This document shows positions 7,242 to 15,342 of a stretch of 39,293 bases of DNA, piece after piece (position 1 is the stretch's first letter; each line of letters starts with the position of its first letter). The DNA lies in the NCBI GenBank assembly GCA_001603025.1, contig LVAP01000006.1:1-39293 (forward strand), read 5' to 3'. A program made the position numbers and the translations under genes. The DNA comes from Clostridiales bacterium Firm_10. GTDB taxonomy: Bacteria; Bacillota; Clostridia; Christensenellales; Aristaeellaceae. The notes under the pieces were generated by a model, which ran no database searches, had not been told where the DNA came from, and saw nothing but the letters and a program-made list of their open reading frames with translations.

Positions 7242-8284
7242 AAATCGTCATCCTCCCTGTCTTTTTCTTCCATTTTTTTGCGAATGTAGCCGGATATCAA
7301 GCCGCGGCGGCCGAACAGCACCGAGCAGATGCCGATCAGCGCGAGCAGCCGCGAAGCAAACAGCAGCCCCAGAACGATCATCACCCCGCGGAAAACCGCC
7401 GAACGGCCCGCCTGCCTGAACCGGCGGCTCAGAGCCGCCGCGCCGGCCGCCACGCAGATCACTTCACACGCGGTCAACACAGCCGTGACCACCGATTCCG
7501 AACCGTTCACCCGCGTCCAGTGCAGCACGAGCGCCGTGGCCAGCGCCACCAGCATGCCGATCGCGAGCCGGGCCGGGATGAACCAGCCGCTCAGCGGCAC
7601 GTAGTCCAGATCGTCGCCGCGGCGCGCACAGACCTTGCCGGGCAGCATCGTGGCCAGCATGCCCGTAATCAGGCCCGATGAGATCAGCATGGCCGGGAGC
7701 GCAAGGCGCAGCGCCTCGCCGGTGCGGTCGAAGATTTCATGCAGCGCGGCCAGGCTGTCCCCGGCTGACAACGCGCCGGACAGCACGACCTGCGCCGACT
7801 CCATATCCATCATGCCGCTCAGGGCGAACTGCTGGAGCATGATTGTGACGAGGGGCGCGGGCAGGCTGTCCGCCCAGGCGGACATGCTTTCCATCAGCAC
7901 ATCGACCAGGCTGCGGCCCAGCCCGGCGAACAGGATGAACACCAGCGCCAGCATGACGCTCAGCTGCGCGATGACGGCGGCCTTCAGCCGCGTGAAATAA
8001 GGCGCCCGGCGGCGCATCAGCGCAATGATCACCGCGGACGGCACCACGAACAGCAACAGCGCGGCGGAGGCCATGCCGGGTCCCCACACGGCCCACACGG
8101 AGCCGGCCGACGCGGCGGCATACGCCAGCGCGGGCACGGGACCCGCCCAGGCGAAGAGCAGCGCCGCGATGATCGTGCCCGGCACGCAGACCATGGAGAA
8201 GGCCAGCGCGAAGGGCTGCAGCACGCCGGCGATCAGGCCGACGATGCACGCGGCGAGGATTTTTCCTGCGGAATGAGTTCTCAT
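7238..8284 (-). CDS. DUF2232 (YybS-like) integral membrane protein
   Basis: A 348-residue polytopic membrane protein with about eight hydrophobic segments: several packed in the first 120 residues, one or two around 195-215 and the remainder after about 235. The length and its place just before rplI-dnaB fit the YybS/DUF2232 family, which has an S-component-like transporter fold and no firmly assigned substrate. The C-terminal end is a charged tail KKMEEKDREDDDL. A GAGGT lies 11 bases before the ATG. In many Firmicutes the phosphodiesterase gene gdpP lies between this gene and rplI; here the two overlap by four bases, so gdpP is absent from this position. A possible promoter with TATCAT at about 8333-8338 lies upstream, but is weak. 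Confidence 0.8.
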   Translation of the reverse strand: MRTHSAGKILAACIVGLIAGVLQPFALAFSMVCVPGTIIAALLFAWAGPVPALAYAAASAGSVWAVWGPGMASAALLLFVVPSAVIIALMRRRAPYFTRLKAAVIAQLSVMLALVFILFAGLGRSLVDVLMESMSAWADSLPAPLVTIMLQQFALSGMMDMESAQVVLSGALSAGDSLAALHEIFDRTGEALRLALPAMLISSGLITGMLATMLPGKVCARRGDDLDYVPLSGWFIPARLAIGMLVALATALVLHWTRVNGSESVVTAVLTACEVICVAAGAAALSRRFRQAGRSAVFRGVMIVLGLLFASRLLALIGICSVLFGRRGLISGYIRKKMEEKDREDDDL

Positions 8285-8397
8285 GACGGTTTTTTACCTC
8301 GTTTCGGGAAAGAAAGCCGATATCATATTCAATGATAGCACATTTGGCGGCCTGTGGGAAGAGGCATTTGCGCCGCCCGCGCGTCGGCCGCGCGTTT

Positions 8398-9906
8398 TCA
8401 GGCCTCGTCGTCCGGCTCGGCGCGGCTGATGAGGCCCGGATTGCGCATCAGCGGCCCCAGCAGGCTGATGTCGTGCGCCAGCGAGGGAATGGTTTCGCCC
8501 TCAAACTGGAAGCGCACGGCGTTCACGTCGGGCCGTTCGGTCAGGGTGTTCACCAGCGCGTAGATGAGATTGCGCTCCTGCTGCGGCGTGAGCCGCTGGC
8601 AGCGGGCGTAGAAGGCGCCGGACAGGTTCAGCACCGCTTCGCCGTCCGCCACGCGGATGCCCAGAATGTCGTCGGCGGACAGGCCGTCGGGGATCACGCG
8701 GGACACGTCTTCTTCCCAGGCTTCCGGCTCGCCGAACAGCAGGGCGAGCACCATCCGCGGGGAAGCGGCGTCCTCGGGCGCCATGGCCCGGCCGAGCGCC
8801 CGGAGCGAGCCGTCCCGGGCGGTCATGTAGATGGTTTCGAGGCTGGCGGTCATGCGTTCAAACTGCGCGCGGGTGAGCACGCCGTTTTCCAGGGCGATGC
8901 CGCCTTCGGGCGACTCGAGGCGCGCCAGCTGGCCGGCGCCCACGTACACCTGGATGCCGTCCAGCGCGGGGATGAATCCGGTGAGCGTGCAGGTGATCGA
9001 GGCGAACAGCTGCCAGGCGTTGAGCCGCGCGCGCTCGAGGATGGCGGAGAGGTTGCCGTCGAACGCGAGCCGGGCGACGCGCCGCCCGTTTTCAAGCGTC
9101 ACGATTTCCGCCCCGGTGACGAAGGGGCTGTCGGTGTCGGGCAGCGCGGGACGCAGGGCCGGGTCCAGGCCGGTTCCGTCCGCGAGGGCGGCCAGGAGCG
9201 GCGTGATCAGGTCGTCCGCGCCGACGGACACCCCGCGGGCCTGCGGCACCAGGCTGAGCCCGTCCCGCGCGGGGTAATACAGCACGGCCGTGCGCCGCAC
9301 GGTGAAGGATTCCCCGCCGACGCGCCGGTCTTCGGCCAGCGCCTGCGCGTATCCGGCCGACAGGGAATCGGCGTCGCCCGCGCCGCAGGGCAGGACGAAA
9401 GGCGATTCCGCGCGCCCCGCGATGAGCACGTCCACGGTTCGGATGCCGTTCACGCCGCACAGGGTGCGCGCGATGGCGGCGCGCATGAGGAACAGCTGGC
9501 GGTCGTTTTCCACGCCGCGCGCGTCGATGGACAGGTCCGCCACGGCGATATCCCCGAACTGCCGCACGCTGAGCGCGGCGGTTCCCTCCGGCGCGGCGCG
9601 GCGCGCGCCGTTGGCGGCGGGGTCGCTCAGCAGCGCCTGCACGAGCCGCCGCGGCAGCGGCTCTCCCTCGGCGAGCGCAAGGGTGGTGCGCATGGGAACC
9701 AGGGCCTGCGCGTCGGCGGAGGGGAAGTACAGCGTCACGTCCACTTCGCCCGGGGCGATGGTGTCGCCCACGGCGGGAGCCGGGGTATCCGCCTCGGGCA
9801 AGGGCAGGCTGACCTGCGCGTCGATGGGATTCAGCCGGGCGGTGAGCGGCGCGCAGCCGGAAAGCAGCAGGCACAGGACCAGCGCCAGGACTGCGGTGCG
9901 TTTCAT
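8398..9906 (-). CDS. GerMN-domain lipoprotein
   Basis: A 502-residue predicted lipoprotein: hydrophobic signal at residues 4-16 and lipobox LLSGC with Cys18. Two GerMN domains follow. The first (about 55-170) has DVTLYFPSADAQALVP, a leucine-rich LVQALLSDP and GDIAVADLS; the second (about 205-330) has TAVLYYPARDGLSLVP. The last 150 residues are less typical but end with another GerMN-like segment, EAVLNLSGAFYARC. GerMN proteins sit on the outer face of the membrane; GerM is linked to sporulation and germination in Bacillus, and homologues beside WalRK-type pairs are thought to relate to cell-wall control. It starts 40 bases after the histidine kinase, and GGAGGTGAGG precedes its ATG. Confidence 0.88.
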   Translation of the reverse strand: MKRTAVLALVLCLLLSGCAPLTARLNPIDAQVSLPLPEADTPAPAVGDTIAPGEVDVTLYFPSADAQALVPMRTTLALAEGEPLPRRLVQALLSDPAANGARRAAPEGTAALSVRQFGDIAVADLSIDARGVENDRQLFLMRAAIARTLCGVNGIRTVDVLIAGRAESPFVLPCGAGDADSLSAGYAQALAEDRRVGGESFTVRRTAVLYYPARDGLSLVPQARGVSVGADDLITPLLAALADGTGLDPALRPALPDTDSPFVTGAEIVTLENGRRVARLAFDGNLSAILERARLNAWQLFASITCTLTGFIPALDGIQVYVGAGQLARLESPEGGIALENGVLTRAQFERMTASLETIYMTARDGSLRALGRAMAPEDAASPRMVLALLFGEPEAWEEDVSRVIPDGLSADDILGIRVADGEAVLNLSGAFYARCQRLTPQQERNLIYALVNTLTERPDVNAVRFQFEGETIPSLAHDISLLGPLMRNPGLISRAEPDDEA

Positions 9907-9945
9907 ATTCCCTCACCTCCGGATCGCATTTTTGGAAGCGTCTTG

Positions 9946-11355
9946 TCAGGCGTTCTCCCGGGGACTTTCCGGCAGCTCCACGGTGAAGGTGCTGCCCTTA
10001 TTCTCCTCGCTGGCCACCTCGATGTGGCCGCCGTGCATCAGCACGATCTGCTTGACGATGGACAGGCCCAGGCCGGTTCCGCCCGTCTCGCGGGAGCGGG
10101 CCTTGTCTACGCGGTAGAAGCGGTCGAACACATGGGGCTGGTCTTCTTTGGGAATGCCGATGCCCGTGTCGATCACCCTGATGATGGCCTTCTTCTCACG
10201 GCGGTTCAGCTCGACGCGCACCGAACCGCCGCGCCCGGTGTACTTGATGGCGTTGTCCATCAGGTTGTAGAACACCTGCGTCAGGCGGCTGGCGCTGCCG
10301 TTTACCATCACCTGCTCGCGCACGGACAGCGTCATCTCGATGCCCCGCTCCCGCGCCAGGGGCTGCAGGCGGCGCATGTTATCGTTCAGGAGATCCGCCA
10401 CGGACAGCGGCTTCATATCCACGGGTTTTTCGCCGCTGTCGATGCCCACCAGCGTCAGCAGGTCGCCGATGATGGAGTTCAGCCGGTCGATCTCCTTGTT
10501 GATGTCGGTCAGGAATTCGCGCGTCATGCCGGGATCCATGGGATCCTGGTACATCAGCGTTTCAATGAGGATTTTCATGGTGCTCAGCGGCGTTTTGAGC
10601 TCGTGCGAGGCGTTTGAAACGAATTGGCTGCGCGCCTTGTCCAGGCTCTCGATGCGGTCGCACATCATGTTGAAAGCCACGGCCAGCTGCGCGAACTCGT
10701 TTTTGCCGCGCACGCGCACGCGGTTGCTGAAATCGCCGCGCGTCATCTCCACGATGCCTTCGTTCAGCTCGGCAATGGGCCGCGTGAAAAAGCGCGACAC
10801 GAACAGGCTGATGAGCATCACGGCCGCCGTGACCAGCGCCAGCCAGGTGAGCATCTGCGTCTGTATGCGCATGAGCGAGCGATAGGCGGTCTGCGAGGTG
10901 GTGATGTAGACCAGGGCGCCGGCCGGCGTTTCCCCGCCCACGGGCACCGCGTACACGCACACCATGCTGTCTGCCTCTGCCCGGGCGGAGACGGAGGATC
11001 CGCCTTCTCCCACGAAGTAGCAGCCGTAAGTCTCCCCCTGGCCGTTCAGCGCGGCGGCCGTTTCGCGGCGGCTGAGGCGCGCGCCGTTGAGCAGGGACAG
11101 CGAATCGGCCTGTACGGTGCCGTACAGGTCGGTCACGAGCACGCGGCCCGTCTGTCCCGCGCCGTCCCGCGCCAGGCTCCAGAGCGCTTCGGCGTCACGG
11201 CCAGCCAGGGGTGACTCGGCGGCGGCGGCCATGGCCCGGGCGGCGGCGAGCTCATCATCCGCCTTCTGGCTAAACAGATATTCGCCTACCAGCCGGATGA
11301 GCGTCGCGCTGACGAGGTAAAACGCGACGCACATGATCAGCAGATAGGCGAGCAC
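9946..11355 (-). CDS. WalK/PhoR-type sensor histidine kinase
   Basis: A two-component kinase of 469 residues from the GTG shown. Order: first membrane helix (residues 2-22), extracellular PAS-like domain (about 25-165), second helix (about 169-190), HAMP linker RPIAELNEGIVEM, DHp domain with the phospho-accepting His251 in SNASHELKTPLS, and ATPase domain with NLMDNAIKY, DTGIGIP and GTGLGLSIV. It phosphorylates the response regulator encoded just upstream. The start is a puzzle: in frame before this GTG lie codons for HSIRWKF, a conserved WalK N-terminus, with no ATG, GTG or TTG before them. An ATT at 11389-11391 overlaps the regulator's TAA stop and would give 481 residues. Domain calls are firm; the true 5' end is not. 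Confidence 0.93.
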   Translation of the reverse strand: MLAYLLIMCVAFYLVSATLIRLVGEYLFSQKADDELAAARAMAAAAESPLAGRDAEALWSLARDGAGQTGRVLVTDLYGTVQADSLSLLNGARLSRRETAAALNGQGETYGCYFVGEGGSSVSARAEADSMVCVYAVPVGGETPAGALVYITTSQTAYRSLMRIQTQMLTWLALVTAAVMLISLFVSRFFTRPIAELNEGIVEMTRGDFSNRVRVRGKNEFAQLAVAFNMMCDRIESLDKARSQFVSNASHELKTPLSTMKILIETLMYQDPMDPGMTREFLTDINKEIDRLNSIIGDLLTLVGIDSGEKPVDMKPLSVADLLNDNMRRLQPLARERGIEMTLSVREQVMVNGSASRLTQVFYNLMDNAIKYTGRGGSVRVELNRREKKAIIRVIDTGIGIPKEDQPHVFDRFYRVDKARSRETGGTGLGLSIVKQIVLMHGGHIEVASEENKGSTFTVELPESPRENA

Positions 11356-11386
11356 GAATTTCCAGCGGATGGAATGGAAGCCCTGT

Positions 11387-12079
11387 TTAATCCTTGTCAG
11401 TGAAATAGTAGCCCACTCCCCACTTTGTGAGAATAAACTCAGGCTGGGCGGGATTGTGTTCGATTTTTTCGCGCAGGCGGCGGATATGCACGTCCACCGT
11501 GCGCAGATCGCCCAGGTAATCGTACTTCCAGATGGTTTCGAGCAGCGTCTCGCGGCTGAACACCTTGCCCCGGTTGGACACGAACAGCTGCAGCAGGTCG
11601 AACTCCTTTGCGGTGAGGTTGACCTCGCGGTTGTCGATGGTCACGGAGCGGTTGTTCAGGTTGATGGTCATGTTGCGGACCACCATGATCTGCGAGGCGG
11701 CCTCCTGCTGCTGCGCGCCGGCGCGCCGGAAGATGGACTTGATGCGGGCCTTGACCTCGAGGATGTTGAAGGGTTTGGTCATGTAGTCGTCCGCGCCGTA
11801 CTCGAAGCCGAGGATCTTATCCATGTCCTCGCCCTTGGCGGTGAGCATGATGATCGGCACGTTTGATTTCTCGCGCACGCGCTGGCAGACCTCGATGCCG
11901 TCCATCCGGGGCAGCATGACGTCCAGCAGGATGAGATCAAAATGCCCAGAGGCGAATTTGGCCAGGGCTTCCTCGCCATCCTCGGCGGAATCGGTTTCAT
12001 ACCCTTCCTGTTCCAGGCTGTATTTCAGGCCTTTGACAATCAGCGGCTCGTCGTCCACAATCAGAATTTTACGTGCCAC
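11387..12079 (-). CDS. walR: OmpR-family response regulator (WalR/PhoP-like)
   Basis: A 230-residue regulator. The receiver domain has the acidic pair DD at 9-10, phospho-acceptor Asp53 in LLDVMLPRMDG, Thr80 and Lys102 in TKPF. The C-terminal winged helix has VNLTAKEFDLLQLF and RTVDVHIRRLREKIE, typical of OmpR-type DNA binding. Pairing with a WalK-like kinase and a GerMN lipoprotein, and position opposite a cell-wall carboxypeptidase, point to control of cell-wall turnover, but PhoP/PhoR-type function cannot be excluded. The start is a GTG with GAGGAGG about nine bases upstream. It is the first gene after a strong minus-strand promoter. Confidence 0.9.
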   Translation of the reverse strand: MARKILIVDDEPLIVKGLKYSLEQEGYETDSAEDGEEALAKFASGHFDLILLDVMLPRMDGIEVCQRVREKSNVPIIMLTAKGEDMDKILGFEYGADDYMTKPFNILEVKARIKSIFRRAGAQQQEAASQIMVVRNMTINLNNRSVTIDNREVNLTAKEFDLLQLFVSNRGKVFSRETLLETIWKYDYLGDLRTVDVHIRRLREKIEHNPAQPEFILTKWGVGYYFTDKD

Positions 12080-12115
12080 GGCGCCGTCCTCCTCTATATA
12101 CCCATACTACATTCT

Positions 12116-12144
12116 ATTATATCCTCAGAAAGTCACAATTTCAA
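12116..12144 (-). promoter_or_regulatory. Sigma-A promoter for the walR operon
   Basis: On the minus strand TTGAAA (12139-12144) and a consensus TATAAT (12116-12121) have a 17-base spacer. It would start transcription near 12109, leaving about 30 leader bases with the GAGGAGG site. It lies in an AT-rich 268-base gap that also holds the divergent dacF promoter; the middle (about 12145-12200) is T-rich and shows no gene. Confidence 0.82.
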
Positions 12145-12236
12145 TGGTATTTTGAAGAAAATATTTCTGTTTTTTTCTCTTTTACGTTTATTTATCTTTT
12201 CAGCACGGGAAAGATTGTTAGAATTGAGCGAGAGAC

Positions 12237-12265
12237 TGTACAAATGTTTGAAACAGTGATATGAT
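12237..12265 (+). promoter_or_regulatory. Extended -10 promoter for the D,D-carboxypeptidase gene
   Basis: TGTACA (12237-12242, 4 of 6 consensus) and TATGAT (12260-12265) are separated by 17 bases, and the -10 has the extended TG one base upstream. This leaves a leader of roughly 75 bases before the ATG at 12348. The gap is shared with the walR promoter on the other strand. I looked for a WalR-type double TGTWAH box and found no convincing one. Confidence 0.65.
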
Positions 12266-12347
12266 AAAAGGCAGGTATGCACGCGGCCGCTGTCCCGTTC
12301 CGGGGCGGCGCCGATCATCAATATCAGCCGGAAAGGACTCATGATCC

Positions 12348-13820
12348 ATGCGTTTGACGCATTCAAAGCTGCTGGCCTGTATCCTGGCGGCGCTGCTGGC
12401 GCTGGCCAGCCTGCCCGCGCTGGCCAAAACCACCCCGACGCCGGTGCCTTCGCTGCCGCCGTTTGACGACGCCGTTCCCGCGTATGACCCGGCCCACCCG
12501 GAAAACCTCACGCCGGACCAGGTCTATGCCCAGTCGTTCATCCTCATCAACCAGGAGGACGGGCGCGTGCTGCTGGAGAAAAACGCGGACGTTCGCATGA
12601 ACCCCGCCAGCACCACCAAGATCATGACGCTGCTGCTGGCTGTGGAATACGGCAACCTGAACGAGGTCGTGCGCGTGCCGCGTGCGGCGGAGGACATTCC
12701 GAAGGATTCCTCGGTCGTGCCCGTCACAGTGGGCGAGGAAATGACCCTCACGGACCTGCTCTTCGGCATGATGCTGCGCTCGGGCAACGACGCCGCCAAT
12801 GCCGTGGCCGTGCTCATCGGCGGCAGCGTGAGCGGGTTTGTGGACATGATGAACGCCCGCGCGGAGGAACTCGGCTGCACGGGCACGCACTTCGTCAACG
12901 CCCACGGCTACACTGCTGACGACCACTACACCACCGCGCGGGATCTGGCCACCATCACCCGCGAGGCCATGAAGGATTCCACCGTGCGGCGCATTGTGAG
13001 CGCCGGCCAGTACACCATGGGCCCCACCAACCTGCGCGACGAATACGTCATTCAGAACTCGAACATGATGGTGGTTTACGGCAGCGAGTTCCGCTATTCC
13101 GGCGCGACGGGCGTGAAGACCGGCACCACGAGCGCTGCGGGTCAGTGCCTCGTGAGCGCCGCGGACCGGAACGGCGTGAAGCTGATCTGCGTCGGCCTGA
13201 AGAGCACCACGGCCTTCGTCAACGCCAAGTGGCAGGACGCCAAGCGCCTGCTGGACTACGGCTTCTCGCAGTACCGCACCTATACCTTTGCCGAGCTGTA
13301 CGAGATGCTGAACCTCACCGTGCCCATTTCCGGCGCGGCGGCGGACGACGCCTCCGGCAGCGTGATCCACCTGAACGCGCTGATCAACCGCTCCGGTTCG
13401 TATGAGAAGACGGTTCACATCGACAACCTGAATGACCTGCTCGAGTCGTTCAAGGAAAACCTGACCATCGAGTACACGCGCGATTTTACCGCGCCGCTGG
13501 ACGTGGGCACGGTCATGGGCCGGCTGACGTTCACGCCGCCGGAGGGCGACGTGATCACCGCGGTGCTGGTGTCCGACCGGGCGGTCGCGGCCGCGCCCTC
13601 CGGGCAGACGGATTTCATGGGCAGCCTGACGAGCCGGATCCCCCAGTGGGTTTACATTGCCCTGGCGTTTCTGGTTCTTTTTTTGCTTATTTTGATCTTC
13701 GCGAAGTTCGTGCTGGCCATTCGCCGTGCCCGCCGCCGCGCACAGGCCCGCAAACGCGCCCGGGAACGCGCCCGGCAGCGCGCTGCCCGGGAACGGATGC
13801 GGCGCCGCGGCAGGAGCTGA
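12348..13820 (+). CDS. dacF: Serine-type D-Ala-D-Ala carboxypeptidase with Arg-rich tail
   Basis: A 490-residue penicillin-binding protein of the S11 family. A signal peptide (about 1-26, ending SLPALA) sends the enzyme outside. The active-site motifs are complete: S88-TTK91, SGN at 145-147 and KTG at 257-259 in GVKTGTTSAAG. A PBP5-type C-terminal domain (about 285-420) follows. It trims the terminal D-Ala from peptidoglycan stem peptides and so limits crosslinking. Unlike PBP5, which ends in an amphipathic anchor, it has a full membrane helix at about 433-456 and then a cytoplasmic tail of 32 residues, 17 of them Arg. The choice of symbol is by family; DacA/DacB/DacF cannot be separated by eye. 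Confidence 0.92.
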   Translation: MRLTHSKLLACILAALLALASLPALAKTTPTPVPSLPPFDDAVPAYDPAHPENLTPDQVYAQSFILINQEDGRVLLEKNADVRMNPASTTKIMTLLLAVEYGNLNEVVRVPRAAEDIPKDSSVVPVTVGEEMTLTDLLFGMMLRSGNDAANAVAVLIGGSVSGFVDMMNARAEELGCTGTHFVNAHGYTADDHYTTARDLATITREAMKDSTVRRIVSAGQYTMGPTNLRDEYVIQNSNMMVVYGSEFRYSGATGVKTGTTSAAGQCLVSAADRNGVKLICVGLKSTTAFVNAKWQDAKRLLDYGFSQYRTYTFAELYEMLNLTVPISGAAADDASGSVIHLNALINRSGSYEKTVHIDNLNDLLESFKENLTIEYTRDFTAPLDVGTVMGRLTFTPPEGDVITAVLVSDRAVAAAPSGQTDFMGSLTSRIPQWVYIALAFLVLFLLILIFAKFVLAIRRARRRAQARKRARERARQRAARERMRRRGRS

Positions 13821-13840
13821 TCCGTTTCCCTGTTGTCCTG

Positions 13841-13873
13841 CGTGCCGCGGCATTGCCCGCGGCGCGTTTTTTT
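13841..13873 (+). terminator. Intrinsic terminator after the carboxypeptidase gene
   Basis: CGTGCCGCGG (13841-13850) pairs with CCGCGGCGCG (13857-13866, one G-U pair) around a 6-base loop and is followed by seven Ts (13867-13873). Confidence 0.88.
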
Positions 13874-13892
13874 CTGGCAATCGTGGAAGCGG

Positions 13893-13922
13893 TTGCGCCG
13901 CGGCGTGCCGGCATGCTATAAT
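13893..13922 (+). promoter_or_regulatory. Extended -10 promoter for the GNAT gene
   Basis: TTGCGC (13893-13898), an 18-base spacer and a consensus TATAAT (13917-13922) preceded by TG at the extended -10 position. It begins 20 bases after the previous terminator's T-run, so the acetyltransferase is its own unit. Confidence 0.75.
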
Positions 13923-13956
13923 CAGTTGATTGCTGAAAAACCGGAGGGATGCAGTC

Positions 13957-14838
13957 ATGCGTTTTGAATACAGAACGGATATCCGGGACAACGACGTCCT
14001 GCGCGCCGCTTTCAACGGCCTGACGCGGCAGGTGTTCGGCTTTGACTTCGCCGCCTGGCACGATTCCGGCTGGTGGAGCCCGGCGCACACCGGCTACACA
14101 CCCCACGCGCTCCTCGCCGACGGGACGATGGCGGCGAACGTGTCCGCCACGCCCATCACCTTCCGCGTGGCGGGAAAGCCCCTGCGGGCGCTGCAGCTGG
14201 GCACGGTCATGACCGCGCCGGAATGGCGGGGCAAGGGGCTGGCCCGCCGCCTGATGGAACAGGTGCTGGACGAGGCGGCCGGGCGATACGACATGATCTA
14301 CCTCTACGCCAACGATTCGGTGCTGGAATTCTATCCCCGCTTCGGCTTCGCGCCGGCGACGGAGCACGCCTTCTCCCTGCCCCTGCCCGGGGCCGGCGGC
14401 GCGGCGGCCCTGAGCGCGGATATGGACAGCCCCGCGGACCGCGAAAAGCTCCTGCGGCTGTACGCCCAGGGCAATCCCCTCAGCGGCGCGGCCATGGCGG
14501 GGGAGACGGGCCTGCTGATGTTCTACTGCGCGGGGTTCATGAAGGACTGCGTGTATTTCATCGACGCGCTGAACGCCGCGGCGGTGGCGGAATACGACGG
14601 CGACACGCTGCTGCTGCAGGACGTGTTCTGTCCGGCGGGAACCCCGCTGGAGGCGGTGCTGCGGGCCCTGGCCCGGCCAGGCGTTTCCCGGGCGGCGCTG
14701 GGCTTCACCCCGAAGGACGCGGCGGGCATGGACTGCGTGCCCCTCGTCGGCGAGGACGGCGGCCTGTTCGTGATGAAGGGGCTGGCCAATCCCTTTGCGG
14801 AGCGGAAGATGCGGCTGCCGGTGCTGTCGCACACATAA
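13957..14838 (+). CDS. GNAT family N-acetyltransferase
   Basis: A 293-residue protein. The N-terminal half is a GNAT domain: beta strand LRALQLGTVMTAPEWR, the acetyl-CoA pyrophosphate loop EWRGKGLARRLM (about 90-101) and FYPRFGFAPA (about 129-138), a common acceptor-side motif. The C-terminal half (about 150-293) is a second, unassigned domain as in two-domain, Eis-like GNATs. It would acetylate an amine on a small molecule or protein; the target is unknown. The ATG at 13957 has GGAGGG eight bases upstream; an in-frame TTG at 13930 lies before that site and is rejected. Single gene between a promoter and a terminator. Confidence 0.88.
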   Translation: MRFEYRTDIRDNDVLRAAFNGLTRQVFGFDFAAWHDSGWWSPAHTGYTPHALLADGTMAANVSATPITFRVAGKPLRALQLGTVMTAPEWRGKGLARRLMEQVLDEAAGRYDMIYLYANDSVLEFYPRFGFAPATEHAFSLPLPGAGGAAALSADMDSPADREKLLRLYAQGNPLSGAAMAGETGLLMFYCAGFMKDCVYFIDALNAAAVAEYDGDTLLLQDVFCPAGTPLEAVLRALARPGVSRAALGFTPKDAAGMDCVPLVGEDGGLFVMKGLANPFAERKMRLPVLSHT

Positions 14839-14844
14839 TAAACG

Positions 14845-14883
14845 CGCCCTGCCGGGAAAACGGCAGGGCGTATCTGTTTTTTT
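14845..14883 (+). terminator. Intrinsic terminator after the GNAT gene
   Basis: A perfect 10-base-pair stem (CGCCCTGCCG, 14845-14854, with CGGCAGGGCG, 14861-14870), loop GGAAAA, then TATCTG and seven Ts ending at 14883. The T-run overlaps the end of the convergent Xre-like gene. Confidence 0.88.
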
Positions 14884-15166
14884 ATTTTTCCAGCAAGCGA
14901 TTTATAATCCCCAATAACATCAATACGTCTCTTTCATCTTCATCCAATTGCTTGATGCCGATAAGGGCTTTTTGTACCAATTCCGGGTTTTTTGTTTCCT
15001 CATCAAAAAATTGTTGTGGCGTCAAACCAAAATAATCGCATATTGCAAATAATTCTTTTATCGGGGGCAAAGATTTTCCAGAAGAAATATTGTATACGTA
15101 TCCCCGACTATGTCCCAGATCATTTAGTTTTTTGGCCTGAAATGTATAATATGTTATTATTTTCAT
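14882..15166 (-). CDS. Xre-like helix-turn-helix regulator, probably N-terminally short
   Basis: A 94-residue protein. LGHSRGYVYNISSGKSLP followed by IKELFAICDYFGLTPQQFFDEE is the recognition-helix half of a Cro/C1-type HTH, followed by a helical tail DEDERDVLMLLGIINRLLEK. The usual first helix is missing or unrecognisable: residues 1-16 do not look like it, and there is no clear ribosome binding site before the ATG at 15166. In-frame codons continue upstream to about 15236 but run across the start of a divergent gene fragment. Codon use is strikingly AT-rich beside neighbours of about two thirds G+C, a sign of transfer. It may be a decayed regulator or toxin-antitoxin-type repressor remnant; DNA binding would need to be shown. 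Confidence 0.65.
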   Translation of the reverse strand: MKIITYYTFQAKKLNDLGHSRGYVYNISSGKSLPPIKELFAICDYFGLTPQQFFDEETKNPELVQKALIGIKQLDEDERDVLMLLGIINRLLEK

Positions 15167-15192
15167 AAAGTCATTTTCTATGCGACGGAGGT

Positions 15193-15342
15193 ATGGATAT
15201 GGGCTATTTTTGGGGCCTTTTGATCGGGTATGTGATTAACGGTTTAATCTGGGGGTTTGTTACTCAGCACGTAGCAGAGAGTAAAGGTTATTCCAACAGA
15301 AAAAGGCGGATATACTTTCAAAACTCTAATCATAAAACAAAA
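15193..15342 (+). pseudogene. 5' fragment of a small membrane-protein gene
   Basis: GGAGG, seven bases, then ATG open a frame reading MDMGYFWGLLIGYVINGLIW and on to VAESKGY, a hydrophobic helix with a short polar end. It looks like the N-terminus of small (50-80 residue) clostridial membrane proteins that normally continue with a second helix. Here the second helix is replaced by a polar stretch (SNRKRRIYFQNSNHKTK) running into a palindrome. The frame stays open to 15645 but only because it passes through unrelated sequence and antisense to the beta-galactosidase gene. The first 30 residues are AT-rich like the Xre-like gene next door. Likely truncated; function unknown. Confidence 0.5.

Noticed and set aside
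8365..8400. Terminator-like CGCGCG hairpin with TTTT on the plus strand
   Set aside because: No plus-strand gene ends here, and on the minus strand no T-run follows; likely chance in G+C-rich DNA.
8332..10617. 761-codon plus-strand frame across the GerMN lipoprotein and kinase region
   Set aside because: Antisense shadow; the minus-strand proteins have lipobox, GerMN, HAMP and kinase motifs.
12145..12236. WalR-type double box in the walR/dacF gap
   Set aside because: Partial matches to TGTWAH exist, but no pair with the right spacing was found.
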